A stretch of DNA of 32,879 nt from assembly GCA_040882645.1 (NCBI GenBank), contig JBBEAX010000032.1, forward strand, positions 1-32,879. Reading direction: 5' to 3'. Below the pieces are notes generated by a model, which saw only the letters and a program-made list of their open reading frames with translations, was not told the origin of the DNA and ran no database searches. The DNA is from JAUYIV01 sp040882645. Lineage in GTDB: Bacteria > Actinomycetota > Acidimicrobiia > Spongiisociales > UBA11373. Below are positions 22,872 to 30,258 of this stretch, piece by piece; positions within the stretch are counted from its first letter, which is position 1, and each line of letters opens with the position of its first letter. The position numbers and the translations under genes were made by a program.

Positions 22872-23840
22872 TTACTCCGCTGTGGGGGAATCTACCCCTC
22901 CGGCAACGATCTCGTCCAGAGCCCTTGAGAGTGCGGCGTGGAGGGCGTCGATCGACTCGCCGGGCCAGGTTGCGGGCTCTCCTCGCAGGAACGAGGTGTG
23001 GTCGTCTCGGTTGTCGAAGCGGGAGAACGGCAGCAGGTGGGTGTCCCCGCCGCCCGTCACCGCGATCGCGCCCGGCTCGGACGAGGAGGCGGCGAGCCAG
23101 TCGATGTCATCCACGCCGTAGTCCTCCCGCATCACCCTCTCGGGGACACCGTGGTGGAGGATGGAGGCATCGCCTTCAGGTCCGGGGAGGGCGCGCTCCC
23201 GGTTGCGCCGACGGCTCTCCTCCGGGGTGACCCATACATAGAGGATCGACGCCCGCCGCAGTATCTCCGGGGACAGCGCCGCGAGCGAGTGCTCGTAGCC
23301 GAGGGGGAACCGCAGCGGTGGGTGGGACCCCTCCGGTCCGCCTCGGGCGAACTCGATGAGAATCGTCGAGTCTCGCACTGATTCCGCCGATGGCGCGGGC
23401 AGGCCCCTGGCGAGTTCCGCGGCATCGTCGGCGATTGACCGCTTGAGATCCTCGCTACGAGCAAGAGGAGCGGCGATCCCCGCGAGGCGGCGGGCGGCCT
23501 GGAGACGATCGAGCAAGTGGCCCGGATCGTCGGGGTGAGTGTTTGTGGACCCCAAGGCGGCGAAGTCGTCGTTGACCAGGTGGATCAGAGTCAGCCAGTC
23601 CCGTGGGTCGGTGAATGGTGTCTGGTCGGATTCGAAGAAGGCTGGAGCCAAGCCAAGGCGACGCTGCTCCTCGGAGACTCGGCGCATGAGGTGTACATAG
23701 GGGTAGTCGTCGAGCTGGATCGTCGGGCCAAGATGTATCTGATCCCGGCGGGGGCCGAGGTGCTCGATGTAGCGGCGGAGCTCCGACTTTCCCGAGGCGG
23801 GCAGCGCCAGGAGCAGCAGCACGTCGATGGTCGAGGGCAT
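22872..23840 (-). CDS. P-loop NTPase/kinase-like protein of unknown function
   Basis: ATG 23840 begins MPSTIDVLLLLALPASGKSE, placing a Walker-A-like motif (ALPASGKSE, about residues 12-20) right after the first strand, as in small nucleotide or adenylylsulfate-type kinases; the frame is open further upstream without homology. The 322-residue protein continues with QLDDYPYVHLMRRVSEEQRR, a region with DSTILIEFARGGPEGSHPPL that may hold Walker B, and ASILYVWVTPEESRRRNRER, a lid-like Arg-rich helix. It probably phosphorylates or binds a small molecule in the cytoplasm. I do not recognise the family. It is monocistronic, divergent from the DUF3105 operon, and lacks a ribosome binding site. Confidence 0.7.
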   Translation of the reverse strand: MPSTIDVLLLLALPASGKSELRRYIEHLGPRRDQIHLGPTIQLDDYPYVHLMRRVSEEQRRLGLAPAFFESDQTPFTDPRDWLTLIHLVNDDFAALGSTNTHPDDPGHLLDRLQAARRLAGIAAPLARSEDLKRSIADDAAELARGLPAPSAESVRDSTILIEFARGGPEGSHPPLRFPLGYEHSLAALSPEILRRASILYVWVTPEESRRRNRERALPGPEGDASILHHGVPERVMREDYGVDDIDWLAASSSEPGAIAVTGGGDTHLLPFSRFDNRDDHTSFLRGEPATWPGESIDALHAALSRALDEIVAGGVDSPTAE

Positions 23841-23912
23841 GATCTGATACTCGCAGATTCGTCCTGCGTCCCGACCGGGCGGGGAGGGATACGCATTTGC
23901 GCCCGGATGTCG

Positions 23913-23918
23913 TAGATT
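23913..23918 (+). promoter_or_regulatory. Candidate -10 box of the DUF3105 operon
   Basis: TAGATT (TANNNT type) lies 25 bases before ATG 23944, leaving a short leader with the GGAGG site. There is no clear -35 box. Confidence 0.35.
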
Positions 23919-23943
23919 GGCACCCGTTCGGGACCGGAGGAAC

Positions 23944-24534
23944 ATGGGCAACGCACCGAAACCACGCCGCAACGTGCAGGAACGCCGCGTCGCGGCCCCG
24001 TCCCAAGCGTCGGGAGGCAAGCCCTGGCTCAAATACGTCATGGGCCTGGCGATCGTGGCGACTCTCGTCGTCATCGTGGTCTACATCTCTGCCGACGTAT
24101 CCGGGAACCCCCAGGGGGTCGCCGAGCCACCTCCCGGAACCGAGGTGTTCGCCATCGAGGAGTTCTCCCACACGCTCGAGCCGGTCACCTACCCCCAGAA
24201 TCCTCCGGTTGGCGGGCCCCACAACCCCGAGTGGATCTCTTGCCGCGTGTACAGCGCCCCGGTGAGGAATGAGAACGCGGTTCATGCGCTGGAGCACGGG
24301 GCGATATGGATTGCCTACGACCCGGCGCTCGACGAGGGCGACATCGAGGCTCTCGAGGGTTTCGGTCGTCGACGCGAGGTGATCGTGAGCCCCTATCCCG
24401 GGATGGACTCCGCGGTGGCGGTGTCGGCCTGGGGGAGGCAGCTCAAGCTCGACGGCGTGGATACGGATCTCATCGACCAGTTCTATCGGGCGTTCCAGGA
24501 TCGGACCGCCCCGGAGACCGCAGCCAGCTGCTGA
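23944..24534 (+). CDS. DUF3105 membrane-anchored protein
   Basis: ATG 23944 has GGAGG a few bases upstream and gives 196 residues; an earlier in-frame ATG (23917) lacks a site. A basic N-terminus (MGNAPKPRRNVQERR) leads to one transmembrane helix (YVMGLAIVATLVVIVVYI, about 31-48), so the domain lies outside. The extracellular part has the DUF3105 signature: YPQNPPVGGPHNPEW, then CRVYSAPVRNENAVHALEHG and AIWIAYDP, with conserved His, Cys and Glu that could bind metal. The function of the family is not established. It is the first of three tightly packed genes; the next begins 3 bases after its stop. Confidence 0.87.
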   Translation: MGNAPKPRRNVQERRVAAPSQASGGKPWLKYVMGLAIVATLVVIVVYISADVSGNPQGVAEPPPGTEVFAIEEFSHTLEPVTYPQNPPVGGPHNPEWISCRVYSAPVRNENAVHALEHGAIWIAYDPALDEGDIEALEGFGRRREVIVSPYPGMDSAVAVSAWGRQLKLDGVDTDLIDQFYRAFQDRTAPETAASC

Positions 24535-24537
24535 TCT

Positions 24538-25710
24538 GTGTTTCGGAGACGCCTGGCACTTCACCTTTCCGTATTGATCGTCGGCGCTGCGGTGATACGG
24601 GTCGGGGTGACTCCGGCTGAGGTGTGCCCGCCGATCGACGGCGCCTCGGTCTCGAGGGCCATAGACGAGGCGGTGCGCTGGATCGTCACGGGGATGGGTC
24701 CGGAGGGGCGGTACACCTACGGCTATCACCGTGGCGAGGACCGGGTGAACCCTGGCTACAACGGTCCGCGCCACGCCGGCGTGACCATGTCGCTCTATCA
24801 GGCTCATGCCTTCACCGGTTCGAGTGAGGCGCTCGCCGGAGCGGATCGGGCGCTCGGGTTCGCACTCCAGGGGATGTTTACGCACGGGGACTTCGTGGCG
24901 TGGGACGTGCTCGGTGAGGTGAACACCGGCGCCAATGGGTTGCTTCTCGCCGCCCTGGCGATCCGACGAGAGGCCACCGGCGACCCGCGCCATGATGAGT
25001 TGATGCGGGGCATCGGCCGCTTCCTCCTCATACAGCAGTACCCCGATGGCAGCGTGAGTGGGTATTGGCACCGTTCGACCGGCACTTCTGATCCGATTTT
25101 CGGCACCTATTCGACCGGGGAGGCCTCGTGGGCGTTGGCCCTGCTCGATCACGCCTTCCCTGGCGAGGGTTGGGGCGAAGCTGCCGCCCGCACGGTCGAC
25201 TACATGGCCACCGACCGGGACCGCCGCGAAGGGCGGCTGACCCGTCTGCCCGATCACTGGGCGGCCTACACGATCTCCGAGCTGCGGCCGGATCTGCTCA
25301 CCGATGAGCGGATGGACTACGCGCGGCAGCTGGCCGGCTACTTCGGAATGCGCCTCCGCTTCGAGGCGCAGCGGCGGGGTGACGGGATCAACCTCGCTCT
25401 TCGTTGGTTCCCCGGGCCTCCCGCCGGCGTCGGTACCGCCGGCGAGGGCATCGGCGCATTGTGGGCCATCGGGGACGATCCCCGGCTGGCCGACCTACAG
25501 CCCAACATCGAAGAGCGCATGCTCTGCACGGCCGGATTCATGGCGCAGCGGCAGGTCTCCGCATCGGAGGCGGCCGACGCGCTTCGGCCCGACCTCCAGC
25601 GAGGCGCCTGGTTCTACCGCGGCTACACCCAGATGGACGACCAGCAGCACGTGCTCTCGTCGCTGCTCTATGCACTGACCCTGATCGAGTCGAGGGAGGA
25701 TGGACGATGA
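24538..25710 (+). CDS. Exported (alpha/alpha)-barrel-like protein of unknown function
   Basis: GTG 24538 gives 390 residues. The N-terminus (FRRRLALHLSVLIVGAAVIR) is a signal peptide or anchor. The rest is helical with repeated short motifs typical of (alpha/alpha)6 or terpene-cyclase-like toroids: IDEAVRWIVTGMGPEGRYTY, GYNGPRHAGVTMSLYQAHAF, WDVLGEVNTGANGLLLAALA, QYPDGSVSGYWHRSTG, YSTGEASWALALLDHAFPGE and GAWFYRGYTQMDDQQHVLSS. The alternation of Gly-rich turns and acidic residues suggests polysaccharide or glycopeptide binding or cleavage. No family name is assigned. The 4-base ATGA overlap with the MarC-like gene and 3-base spacing from DUF3105 indicate one operon. Confidence 0.65.
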   Translation: MFRRRLALHLSVLIVGAAVIRVGVTPAEVCPPIDGASVSRAIDEAVRWIVTGMGPEGRYTYGYHRGEDRVNPGYNGPRHAGVTMSLYQAHAFTGSSEALAGADRALGFALQGMFTHGDFVAWDVLGEVNTGANGLLLAALAIRREATGDPRHDELMRGIGRFLLIQQYPDGSVSGYWHRSTGTSDPIFGTYSTGEASWALALLDHAFPGEGWGEAAARTVDYMATDRDRREGRLTRLPDHWAAYTISELRPDLLTDERMDYARQLAGYFGMRLRFEAQRRGDGINLALRWFPGPPAGVGTAGEGIGALWAIGDDPRLADLQPNIEERMLCTAGFMAQRQVSASEAADALRPDLQRGAWFYRGYTQMDDQQHVLSSLLYALTLIESREDGR

Positions 25711-26261
25711 GCGGTTTGTTGCTGGTGGTGGCGTTCATGGCGGCAATCAATCCCCTTCGGTCGCGTATCGCGCTGCCCGAGGACGGTCGCGGCCGGGTCC
25801 GCCCAGCCGCGATCGCGGTCGCGTTCGCCGTCTCGCTCGGAGCGATCGCGCTTCTGGGTTGGTGGTCGGCGCCGATCCTGGGGGCGCTCGAGGTCACCCC
25901 GGAGACGTTCCGGATCGCCGCCGGTCTGGTGACGATCCTCGCCGGGGCGTGGGCCTTCGCAATCCCGACACCGGCGGCCGAGCCCGAGTTGGGGGGATGG
26001 CGCGACGGGCTGTGGCCGATCGCCTTCCCGCGCCTGCTGGCTCCCGAGGTGCTGATGCTGGCGTTCGCAGGGGCGACCCAGAATGGCGTGGCTGCGACGG
26101 CCGGCGCCGCCGCGGCGGCGCTGGCGGTTTTCGGTCTCGTCGGTGCAATGCCTACCGGAGGCCGGACTATTCGGGTCTTCGCCGCCGCGGGTCGCGTACT
26201 GGCGGTGTTGCTGGTGCTCGTCGGGATCTTCTTGATGATCGATGGGATCCGTGATGTCTGA
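25707..26261 (+). CDS. MarC-like integral membrane protein
   Basis: ATG 25707 overlaps the upstream stop (ATGA) and gives 184 residues. The frame is open further upstream, but that part lies antiphase within the previous gene. About six hydrophobic helices: VVAFMAAINPLRSRIALPED, then IAVAFAVSLGAIALLGWWSA, TFRIAAGLVTILAGAWAFAI, FPRLLAPEVLMLAFAGATQN and VLAVLLVLVGIFLMIDGIRD. The early Asn-Pro and the FRIAAGLxxxxAGxxAF helix are characteristic of MarC/YhgN proteins, whose transport function is unclear. The chain is slightly shorter than typical MarC. It is the last gene of its operon and convergent with the VanW gene. Confidence 0.72.
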   Translation: MSGLLLVVAFMAAINPLRSRIALPEDGRGRVRPAAIAVAFAVSLGAIALLGWWSAPILGALEVTPETFRIAAGLVTILAGAWAFAIPTPAAEPELGGWRDGLWPIAFPRLLAPEVLMLAFAGATQNGVAATAGAAAAALAVFGLVGAMPTGGRTIRVFAAAGRVLAVLLVLVGIFLMIDGIRDV

Positions 26262-26320
26262 GATGATCGCCTTCATCGGGTCCCGGCCGACGGCGCAGCC
26301 ACCCTCACCCCCTTAGGGCA

Positions 26321-28144
26321 TCACGGGTCGTCGGGCGGGTCGCAGTTGGGGTGGTTGTCGTTCCACTCCTTGATTGTGTAGTAGCCGGTGTAGTGCCAGG
26401 ACCATGTCTCGGTGGTCTCGGTGCCATCCGGGTGCGTGATGTAGCGGTACACGTCCACCGACCATCCACCTGAGCCGCTCTGGACCGTGACGGCGGTGGA
26501 AGGGCTGCAACCTGCACCAGGCCCACTCGGTACCAAACTGGAATTCTTGCGGACGACGGGGCCGCGGGCGCTCGTGTGGTTGTAGCGGTTGGACAGCCCT
26601 GCTTCTACCACCAGGCCGCCGTTGTCACCGTAGATCTTGGCGGTGATCTCGGTGGGGGTGTAGGTGGTGCGGACGATGATGGCATTCTCGGTGTTGTTGC
26701 GGAAGATCAAGTTGGGGTTCTGCCATCCGAGGGTGGCCTCCCGTCCTTCCGGGTACCGGCTGAACCAGATCGAGTGCGGGGTGTGGGCCACGTCCTCGAG
26801 GCCGGCGAAGAAGGCGGCGTTGTACATCGTGGTCGTGAACTGGCTGGAGCCGCCCCCGATGCAGACGGCTCCCTCCTCCACCAACTCGCCCCCGACAATG
26901 GCCCCGGCGCATCGATAGCCCTTTTCGGTGGTGCGCTGGCCGACGATCTGGTTGAGGTTGAACTCCTCGCCCGGCATGATCACGACGCCGTCGACCACAT
27001 CGGCGATCAACTGGATGTTGACGACCCGGTTCTGACAGCAGGCGTGGTAGGTGGTGAACTCGCCGATGAGCTCCTTGATTCCTAGTGCCTCGGCGTCCTC
27101 GGTGGAGAATTCGGCCTCGCGCCCGTCCCGGTAAGGGAGCACGCCCGCCCGGGTGCCGTCCGCGATCGCCGTCTCCAGCGCCACGGTCAGCAGGTCGGGA
27201 TCGGGCTCCCTCACCGGGATGCTCGGAACGAGCGTCACTTCATCGGTCGCGACATCGATCTGGATCTCGGCATCGACGGGTTCGGTCTCGACCGCGGGGC
27301 CCAGCGCGCTGAGGTAGGTGGCGATCGGGTTGCGGTCGAAGGAGAATTCGAACTCGGGGTCGTCGGCCTCCTCGTCGAGGGTCACCTGGAGCGCCGCCGC
27401 GAGCACCCGGGGGGGAATGACCACCGAGGTCCCCAGCTCGGCGTTGGTGAAAGTGATCTCGTCGGCGATGATCTGTTGGGCCTCGCTCACCGCTTCGTCG
27501 ACGTCGTCGTCGGTGACCTTCGGTTGGAGGAATCGGGTGGGCAGGGTGACCACTTCCCGACGGGGATCGGCAAGGGCGGCGGTGAGCAGGTCGACCGCGG
27601 TGGCGAGTTCGATGCCGGTTCCCGGCGACGGGTACGTGTACTCGACGTTTCCGTTGACCACCCGCACCTCGCCCTGATCGGCCGGGTCGTCGATCCCTTC
27701 GACCTCCCATGTCGAGATGATGTCGACGAGGGCCGATTGATCGAAGTCGTAGGCAAGCGTCAGGTCGGCGTCGCCGCCGGTGAATCGGCCGAGCCACCAG
27801 CCGAACTGGTTGGCGACATTTCCCGACCGGCCATTGGACATCGCGATGTCGACCAGATCTTGCTCCCTGATGTCGAAGCTCACCTCAGCGGGATCCAGAA
27901 AGAACTCATGACCGTCGACCTCGACTTGGAGGGGCGAGGCGAGGAGGTCCGTCTCCAGGTCTTCGAGGCGGGAGCGGGCGGCTCGTTCGTCGAGCCCGCC
28001 GAGATTCACTCCTACGACTTCGACGTCGCCGAGGATCTCGCCGGCGTTGGTGAGGCGGTCCACGCCGAAGACGACGGCGATGAGCGTCAGCGCCGAGGCG
28101 GCGACGAGAAGCGACAACTGGAGCGGGCGGGGAACGTGATCCAT
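26321..28144 (-). CDS. VanW family protein with peptidoglycan-binding-like repeats
   Basis: The 607-residue protein starts at ATG 28144. An N-terminal helix (LQLSLLVAASALTLIAVVFG) anchors it on the outer face. Residues about 35-330 contain two copies of the PG_binding_4-type domain found before VanW (GDVEVVGVNLGGLDERAARS begins the first). The VanW domain spans about 365-515: EFTTYHACCQNRVVNIQLIA, MPGEEFNLNQIVGQRTTEKG, VCIGGGSSQFTTTMYNAAFF and HSIWFSRYPEGREATLGWQN. The tail (about 530-607) is Thr/Trp-rich with paired cysteines. VanW proteins occur with cell-wall and vancomycin-resistance genes, but their biochemical activity is not settled. It follows the RlmN-PrxQ group on the same strand and probably has its own promoter. 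Confidence 0.9.
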   Translation of the reverse strand: MDHVPRPLQLSLLVAASALTLIAVVFGVDRLTNAGEILGDVEVVGVNLGGLDERAARSRLEDLETDLLASPLQVEVDGHEFFLDPAEVSFDIREQDLVDIAMSNGRSGNVANQFGWWLGRFTGGDADLTLAYDFDQSALVDIISTWEVEGIDDPADQGEVRVVNGNVEYTYPSPGTGIELATAVDLLTAALADPRREVVTLPTRFLQPKVTDDDVDEAVSEAQQIIADEITFTNAELGTSVVIPPRVLAAALQVTLDEEADDPEFEFSFDRNPIATYLSALGPAVETEPVDAEIQIDVATDEVTLVPSIPVREPDPDLLTVALETAIADGTRAGVLPYRDGREAEFSTEDAEALGIKELIGEFTTYHACCQNRVVNIQLIADVVDGVVIMPGEEFNLNQIVGQRTTEKGYRCAGAIVGGELVEEGAVCIGGGSSQFTTTMYNAAFFAGLEDVAHTPHSIWFSRYPEGREATLGWQNPNLIFRNNTENAIIVRTTYTPTEITAKIYGDNGGLVVEAGLSNRYNHTSARGPVVRKNSSLVPSGPGAGCSPSTAVTVQSGSGGWSVDVYRYITHPDGTETTETWSWHYTGYYTIKEWNDNHPNCDPPDDP

Positions 28145-28157
28145 ATGGGAGAACCCG

Positions 28158-28184
28158 AGTGTAAACGGGGGGGCGGTTAATCAA
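28158..28184 (-). promoter_or_regulatory. Candidate promoter of the VanW gene
   Basis: On the minus strand TTGATT (28179-28184), a 15-base spacer, and TACACT (28158-28163) lie 13 bases before ATG 28144. Transcription would begin about 6 bases before the ATG. The short spacer lowers confidence. Confidence 0.4.
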
Positions 28185-28195
28185 GCGCGCATCCC

Positions 28196-28214
28196 CGAGT
28201 GCCGGCGGCACTTG
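28196..28214 (-). terminator. Possible terminator after the PrxQ gene
   Basis: CGAGTGCC (28196-28203) and GGCACTTG (28207-28214) pair over 8 bp (one G-T pair) with a GGC loop, 13 bases after the PrxQ stop codon and before the VanW promoter. There is no T-run. Confidence 0.4.
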
Positions 28215-28227
28215 GCGCCAGATGGCC

Positions 28228-28686
28228 TCAAGTGGTGACTTCGCGCAGAATCCTCTTCCCGTGGCCCTTCGCTTTGACGTTGCGCCATGCTTTCTCGATG
28301 GACCCTTCGGGTCCAATCACGAAGGTGGAGCGGATGATCCCCTCGTACTCGCGCCCGTAGTTCACCTTCTTGCCCCATGCCCCGTAGTCACGAGCGGTGG
28401 CGTGGTTCGGATCGGAAAGCACCGGAAACGGCAGTTGGTGCTCATCACGGAATCGCCCGAGCCGATCGACCGGGTCGGGGCTGATGCCGACGATCTGGTA
28501 GCCGGCCTTCGCAAAGAGCTGGTGATTGTCCCTGAAGTCGCACGCCTGGGTGGTGCATCCCGGCGTGAAGGCCTTGGGATAGAAGTAGATGATCAGGCGC
28601 TTCCCGGAATAGTCGGCAAGCCGCACCGGTCTGCCGTCCTGGTCGGGCAACTGGAAGGATGGAGCGGTGTCGCCCGGCTCGATCAT
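28228..28686 (-). CDS. bcp: Thioredoxin-dependent peroxiredoxin, PrxQ/BCP type
   Basis: ATG 28686 overlaps the RlmN stop (ATGA), giving 152 residues, the usual length. The thioredoxin fold starts IEPGDTAPSFQLPDQDGRPV; the active site is YPKAFTPGCTTQACDFRDN, with peroxidatic Cys44 and, five residues on, resolving Cys49, the atypical two-Cys arrangement of PrxQ. Downstream are VGISPDPVDRLGRFRDEHQL, FPVLSD and RSTFVIGPEGSIEKAWRNVK. It reduces hydrogen peroxide and organic hydroperoxides in the cytoplasm using thioredoxin. Translational coupling to rlmN means the two are made together; both depend on cysteine redox chemistry, but this need not be functional. Confidence 0.94.
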   Translation of the reverse strand: MIEPGDTAPSFQLPDQDGRPVRLADYSGKRLIIYFYPKAFTPGCTTQACDFRDNHQLFAKAGYQIVGISPDPVDRLGRFRDEHQLPFPVLSDPNHATARDYGAWGKKVNYGREYEGIIRSTFVIGPEGSIEKAWRNVKAKGHGKRILREVTT

Positions 28687-29762
28687 TGTGGGGTCCTCTC
28701 TGTCTCTGCCCTGACCCGGAGTTGTCCGCAGGCGGCATCGATTTCGACACCCCGGGTGTCGCGGAGAGTCACCGTCGCCCCGTGCCGGGCGATCTCCTCG
28801 ACGAAGGCCTTGATGCGATGGTCAGGGGGGCGCCGTTGCGGCGCCAGCGGGGTGGGGTTCATGGGAATGATGTTGACGTGGGCGTCGAGGTCCTTGGCAA
28901 TGGCGGCCAGCGCCCGCGCCTGGTGAGCGCTGTCGTTTACGCCGTCCATGAGGGTCCACTCGAGCGACACCCGCCGACCCTTCTTCTCCCGGTACCGCCT
29001 GGCGGCGTCGATCAGGTCGGCGATGGGATAGCGCCGGTTGAGGGGCACGAGTTGCTCCCGGAGGTGATCGTCGGCCGCGTGGAGGCTCACTGCGAGCGTC
29101 ACCGGCCACGGTTCCTCGATCAGGCGCAGAATCCCCGGAACCACACCCACGGTCGACACCGTGATCGAACGACCCGACATTCCACCGACCTCGATCATCC
29201 GCCGAATCGATTCACGCACGTGCGCGTAGTTGGCGAGTGGCTCGCCCATCCCCATGAACACCACGTTCGTGACCCGGTCGGGCGAGCGAGGCAAGGGGCG
29301 GCTCTTGAGGTCAGCATTGGCGTAGGCGACCTGGGCGTAGATCTCGCCTGCGGTGAGGTGGCGCTCGAACCCGAACTGTCCCGTGGCGCAGAAGGTGCAT
29401 GCCATCGCGCATCCCGCCTGACTGCTGATGCAGAGGGTGGTGCGGCGGGGATAGCCCATGAGCACGGCCTCGATGGCGGCTCCATCGGGGCACCGAAACA
29501 GCCACTTGATCGTTCGGCCGCCGTCACCCGAGTTCTCCCGCTCGACCTCGAACGGCCAAAGTGGGTCGCCGATCTTCTCCCGCACTTTGCGGGGGAGGTT
29601 CGTCATCTCATCCGACGACAGCACGGGGTGGCGGTACAGCCACTCCCTCAGCTGATCGATGCGGTACGACGGCTCGTCGGGGAGGAGGGCCCCGAGTTCT
29701 TCGGGAGCGGTGAGGTAGGGCGAGGCGGAGTCGGCGTCGCCCGGCTCAGGATCGACGGTCAC
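28683..29762 (-). CDS. rlmN: Dual-specificity rRNA/tRNA adenine-C2 methyltransferase RlmN
   Basis: The frame is open to 30056, but the extra part lies antiphase over the HhH gene. GTG 29762 overlaps that gene's stop (GTGA) and gives 359 residues, normal for RlmN. The radical-SAM motif is C118-xxx-C122-xx-C125 (SSQAGCAMACTFCATGQFGF), followed by NVVFMGMGEPLANYAHVRES, the SAM-binding VSLHAADDHLREQLVPLNRR, LEWTLMDGVNDSAHQARALA, and the methyl-carrying Cys near residue 345 in EIDAACGQL. It methylates A2503 of 23S rRNA and A37 of some tRNAs. It sits between the HhH and PrxQ genes, overlapping both. Confidence 0.95.
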   Translation of the reverse strand: MTVDPEPGDADSASPYLTAPEELGALLPDEPSYRIDQLREWLYRHPVLSSDEMTNLPRKVREKIGDPLWPFEVERENSGDGGRTIKWLFRCPDGAAIEAVLMGYPRRTTLCISSQAGCAMACTFCATGQFGFERHLTAGEIYAQVAYANADLKSRPLPRSPDRVTNVVFMGMGEPLANYAHVRESIRRMIEVGGMSGRSITVSTVGVVPGILRLIEEPWPVTLAVSLHAADDHLREQLVPLNRRYPIADLIDAARRYREKKGRRVSLEWTLMDGVNDSAHQARALAAIAKDLDAHVNIIPMNPTPLAPQRRPPDHRIKAFVEEIARHGATVTLRDTRGVEIDAACGQLRVRAETERTPQ

Positions 29763-30121
29763 CCGGCGAGCGTAGACGCCTGCTTCGCCCAGGCGGCTGC
29801 GGTCTCTTCCCCTACCTCGGCGATCTCCGCCAGCCTGGCGGGGGCGGTGGTGGCGAGCGCAGAGAATGTGGTGACGCCGCCATCGATGAGTCGAGCCTTG
29901 TAGACGGGTCCGATTCCCTTGATCTCGGAGAGATCGTCGGCGCTGTGACTCGATCGCCGCCCCGGCTTGAGCGAAGGCACCACCCTGAAGCGGGGCGCCT
30001 GCTCGCGGGTCACCGGCGTCGTCTCGGGGCCGAGGATCCGGTCCTTGAGGAGCCACACCATCGCCACCCCGGCGGCGGCCACGCCGGCGACGACTCCTCC
30101 GATCCGGGTTGCACGCTTCAT
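29759..30121 (-). CDS. Membrane-anchored helix-hairpin-helix protein
   Basis: ATG 30121 begins MKRATRIGGVVAGVAAAGVA and gives 120 residues; an earlier ATG at 30160 lies upstream of the predicted transcription start. A transmembrane helix (about 6-25) is followed by a basic, disordered stretch (TPVTREQAPRFRVVPSLKPG) and a C-terminal helix-hairpin-helix region, DDLSEIKGIGPVYKARLIDG (about 63-82) then LAEIAEVGEETAAAWAKQAS. The LSEIKGIGPVYKARL motif is the phosphate-binding hairpin of non-specific DNA- or RNA-binding HhH proteins. With an N-terminal anchor, nucleic acid would be held at the cytoplasmic face. It overlaps rlmN by 4 bases. Confidence 0.75.
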   Translation of the reverse strand: MKRATRIGGVVAGVAAAGVAMVWLLKDRILGPETTPVTREQAPRFRVVPSLKPGRRSSHSADDLSEIKGIGPVYKARLIDGGVTTFSALATTAPARLAEIAEVGEETAAAWAKQASTLAG

Positions 30122-30127
30122 GGGGTG

Positions 30128-30133
30128 ATTGTA
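30128..30133 (-). promoter_or_regulatory. Strong -10 box giving a leaderless HhH-rlmN-bcp transcript
   Basis: The minus strand TACAAT matches 5 of 6 -10 positions and ends 6 bases before ATG 30121, with no ribosome binding site. Transcription would start at the ATG. A TTGCGA farther upstream is 21 bases away, too far for a standard -35. Confidence 0.55.
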
Positions 30134-30159
30134 AAGGGGTGCGGGGATGGAGAGTCGCA

Positions 30160-30258
30160 ATGGGCGATGGGCGATTCGCTGTTCCGCCGCGTTCTGGCGG
30201 TCTGCGGCCGTTGGCCGTTGGCCGTCGGCTGTTGGCCTACCCCCTTACCCCGCTACCT
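30160..30258. repeat. Composite heptamer region: ATGGGCG, GTTGGCC and degenerate TACCC units
   Basis: Two ATGGGCG units (30160-30173), then CGCGTTCTGGCG (near 30189-30200) matching the core found beside the GAATTGC arrays, then four 7-base units GTTGGCC, GTTGGCC, GTCGGCT, GTTGGCC (30210-30237). TACCCCC, TTACCCC and GCTACCT continue the 7-base period and run over the stop codon of the LLM oxidoreductase gene (30245-30247). Confidence 0.75.

Noticed and set aside
25404..25706. Upstream extension of the MarC-like frame
   Set aside because: It lies out of frame over the end of the (alpha/alpha)-barrel-like gene and has no family features.
29763..30056. N-terminal extension of RlmN
   Set aside because: It is out of frame over the HhH gene; GTG 29762 gives a normal-length RlmN with a GTGA overlap.
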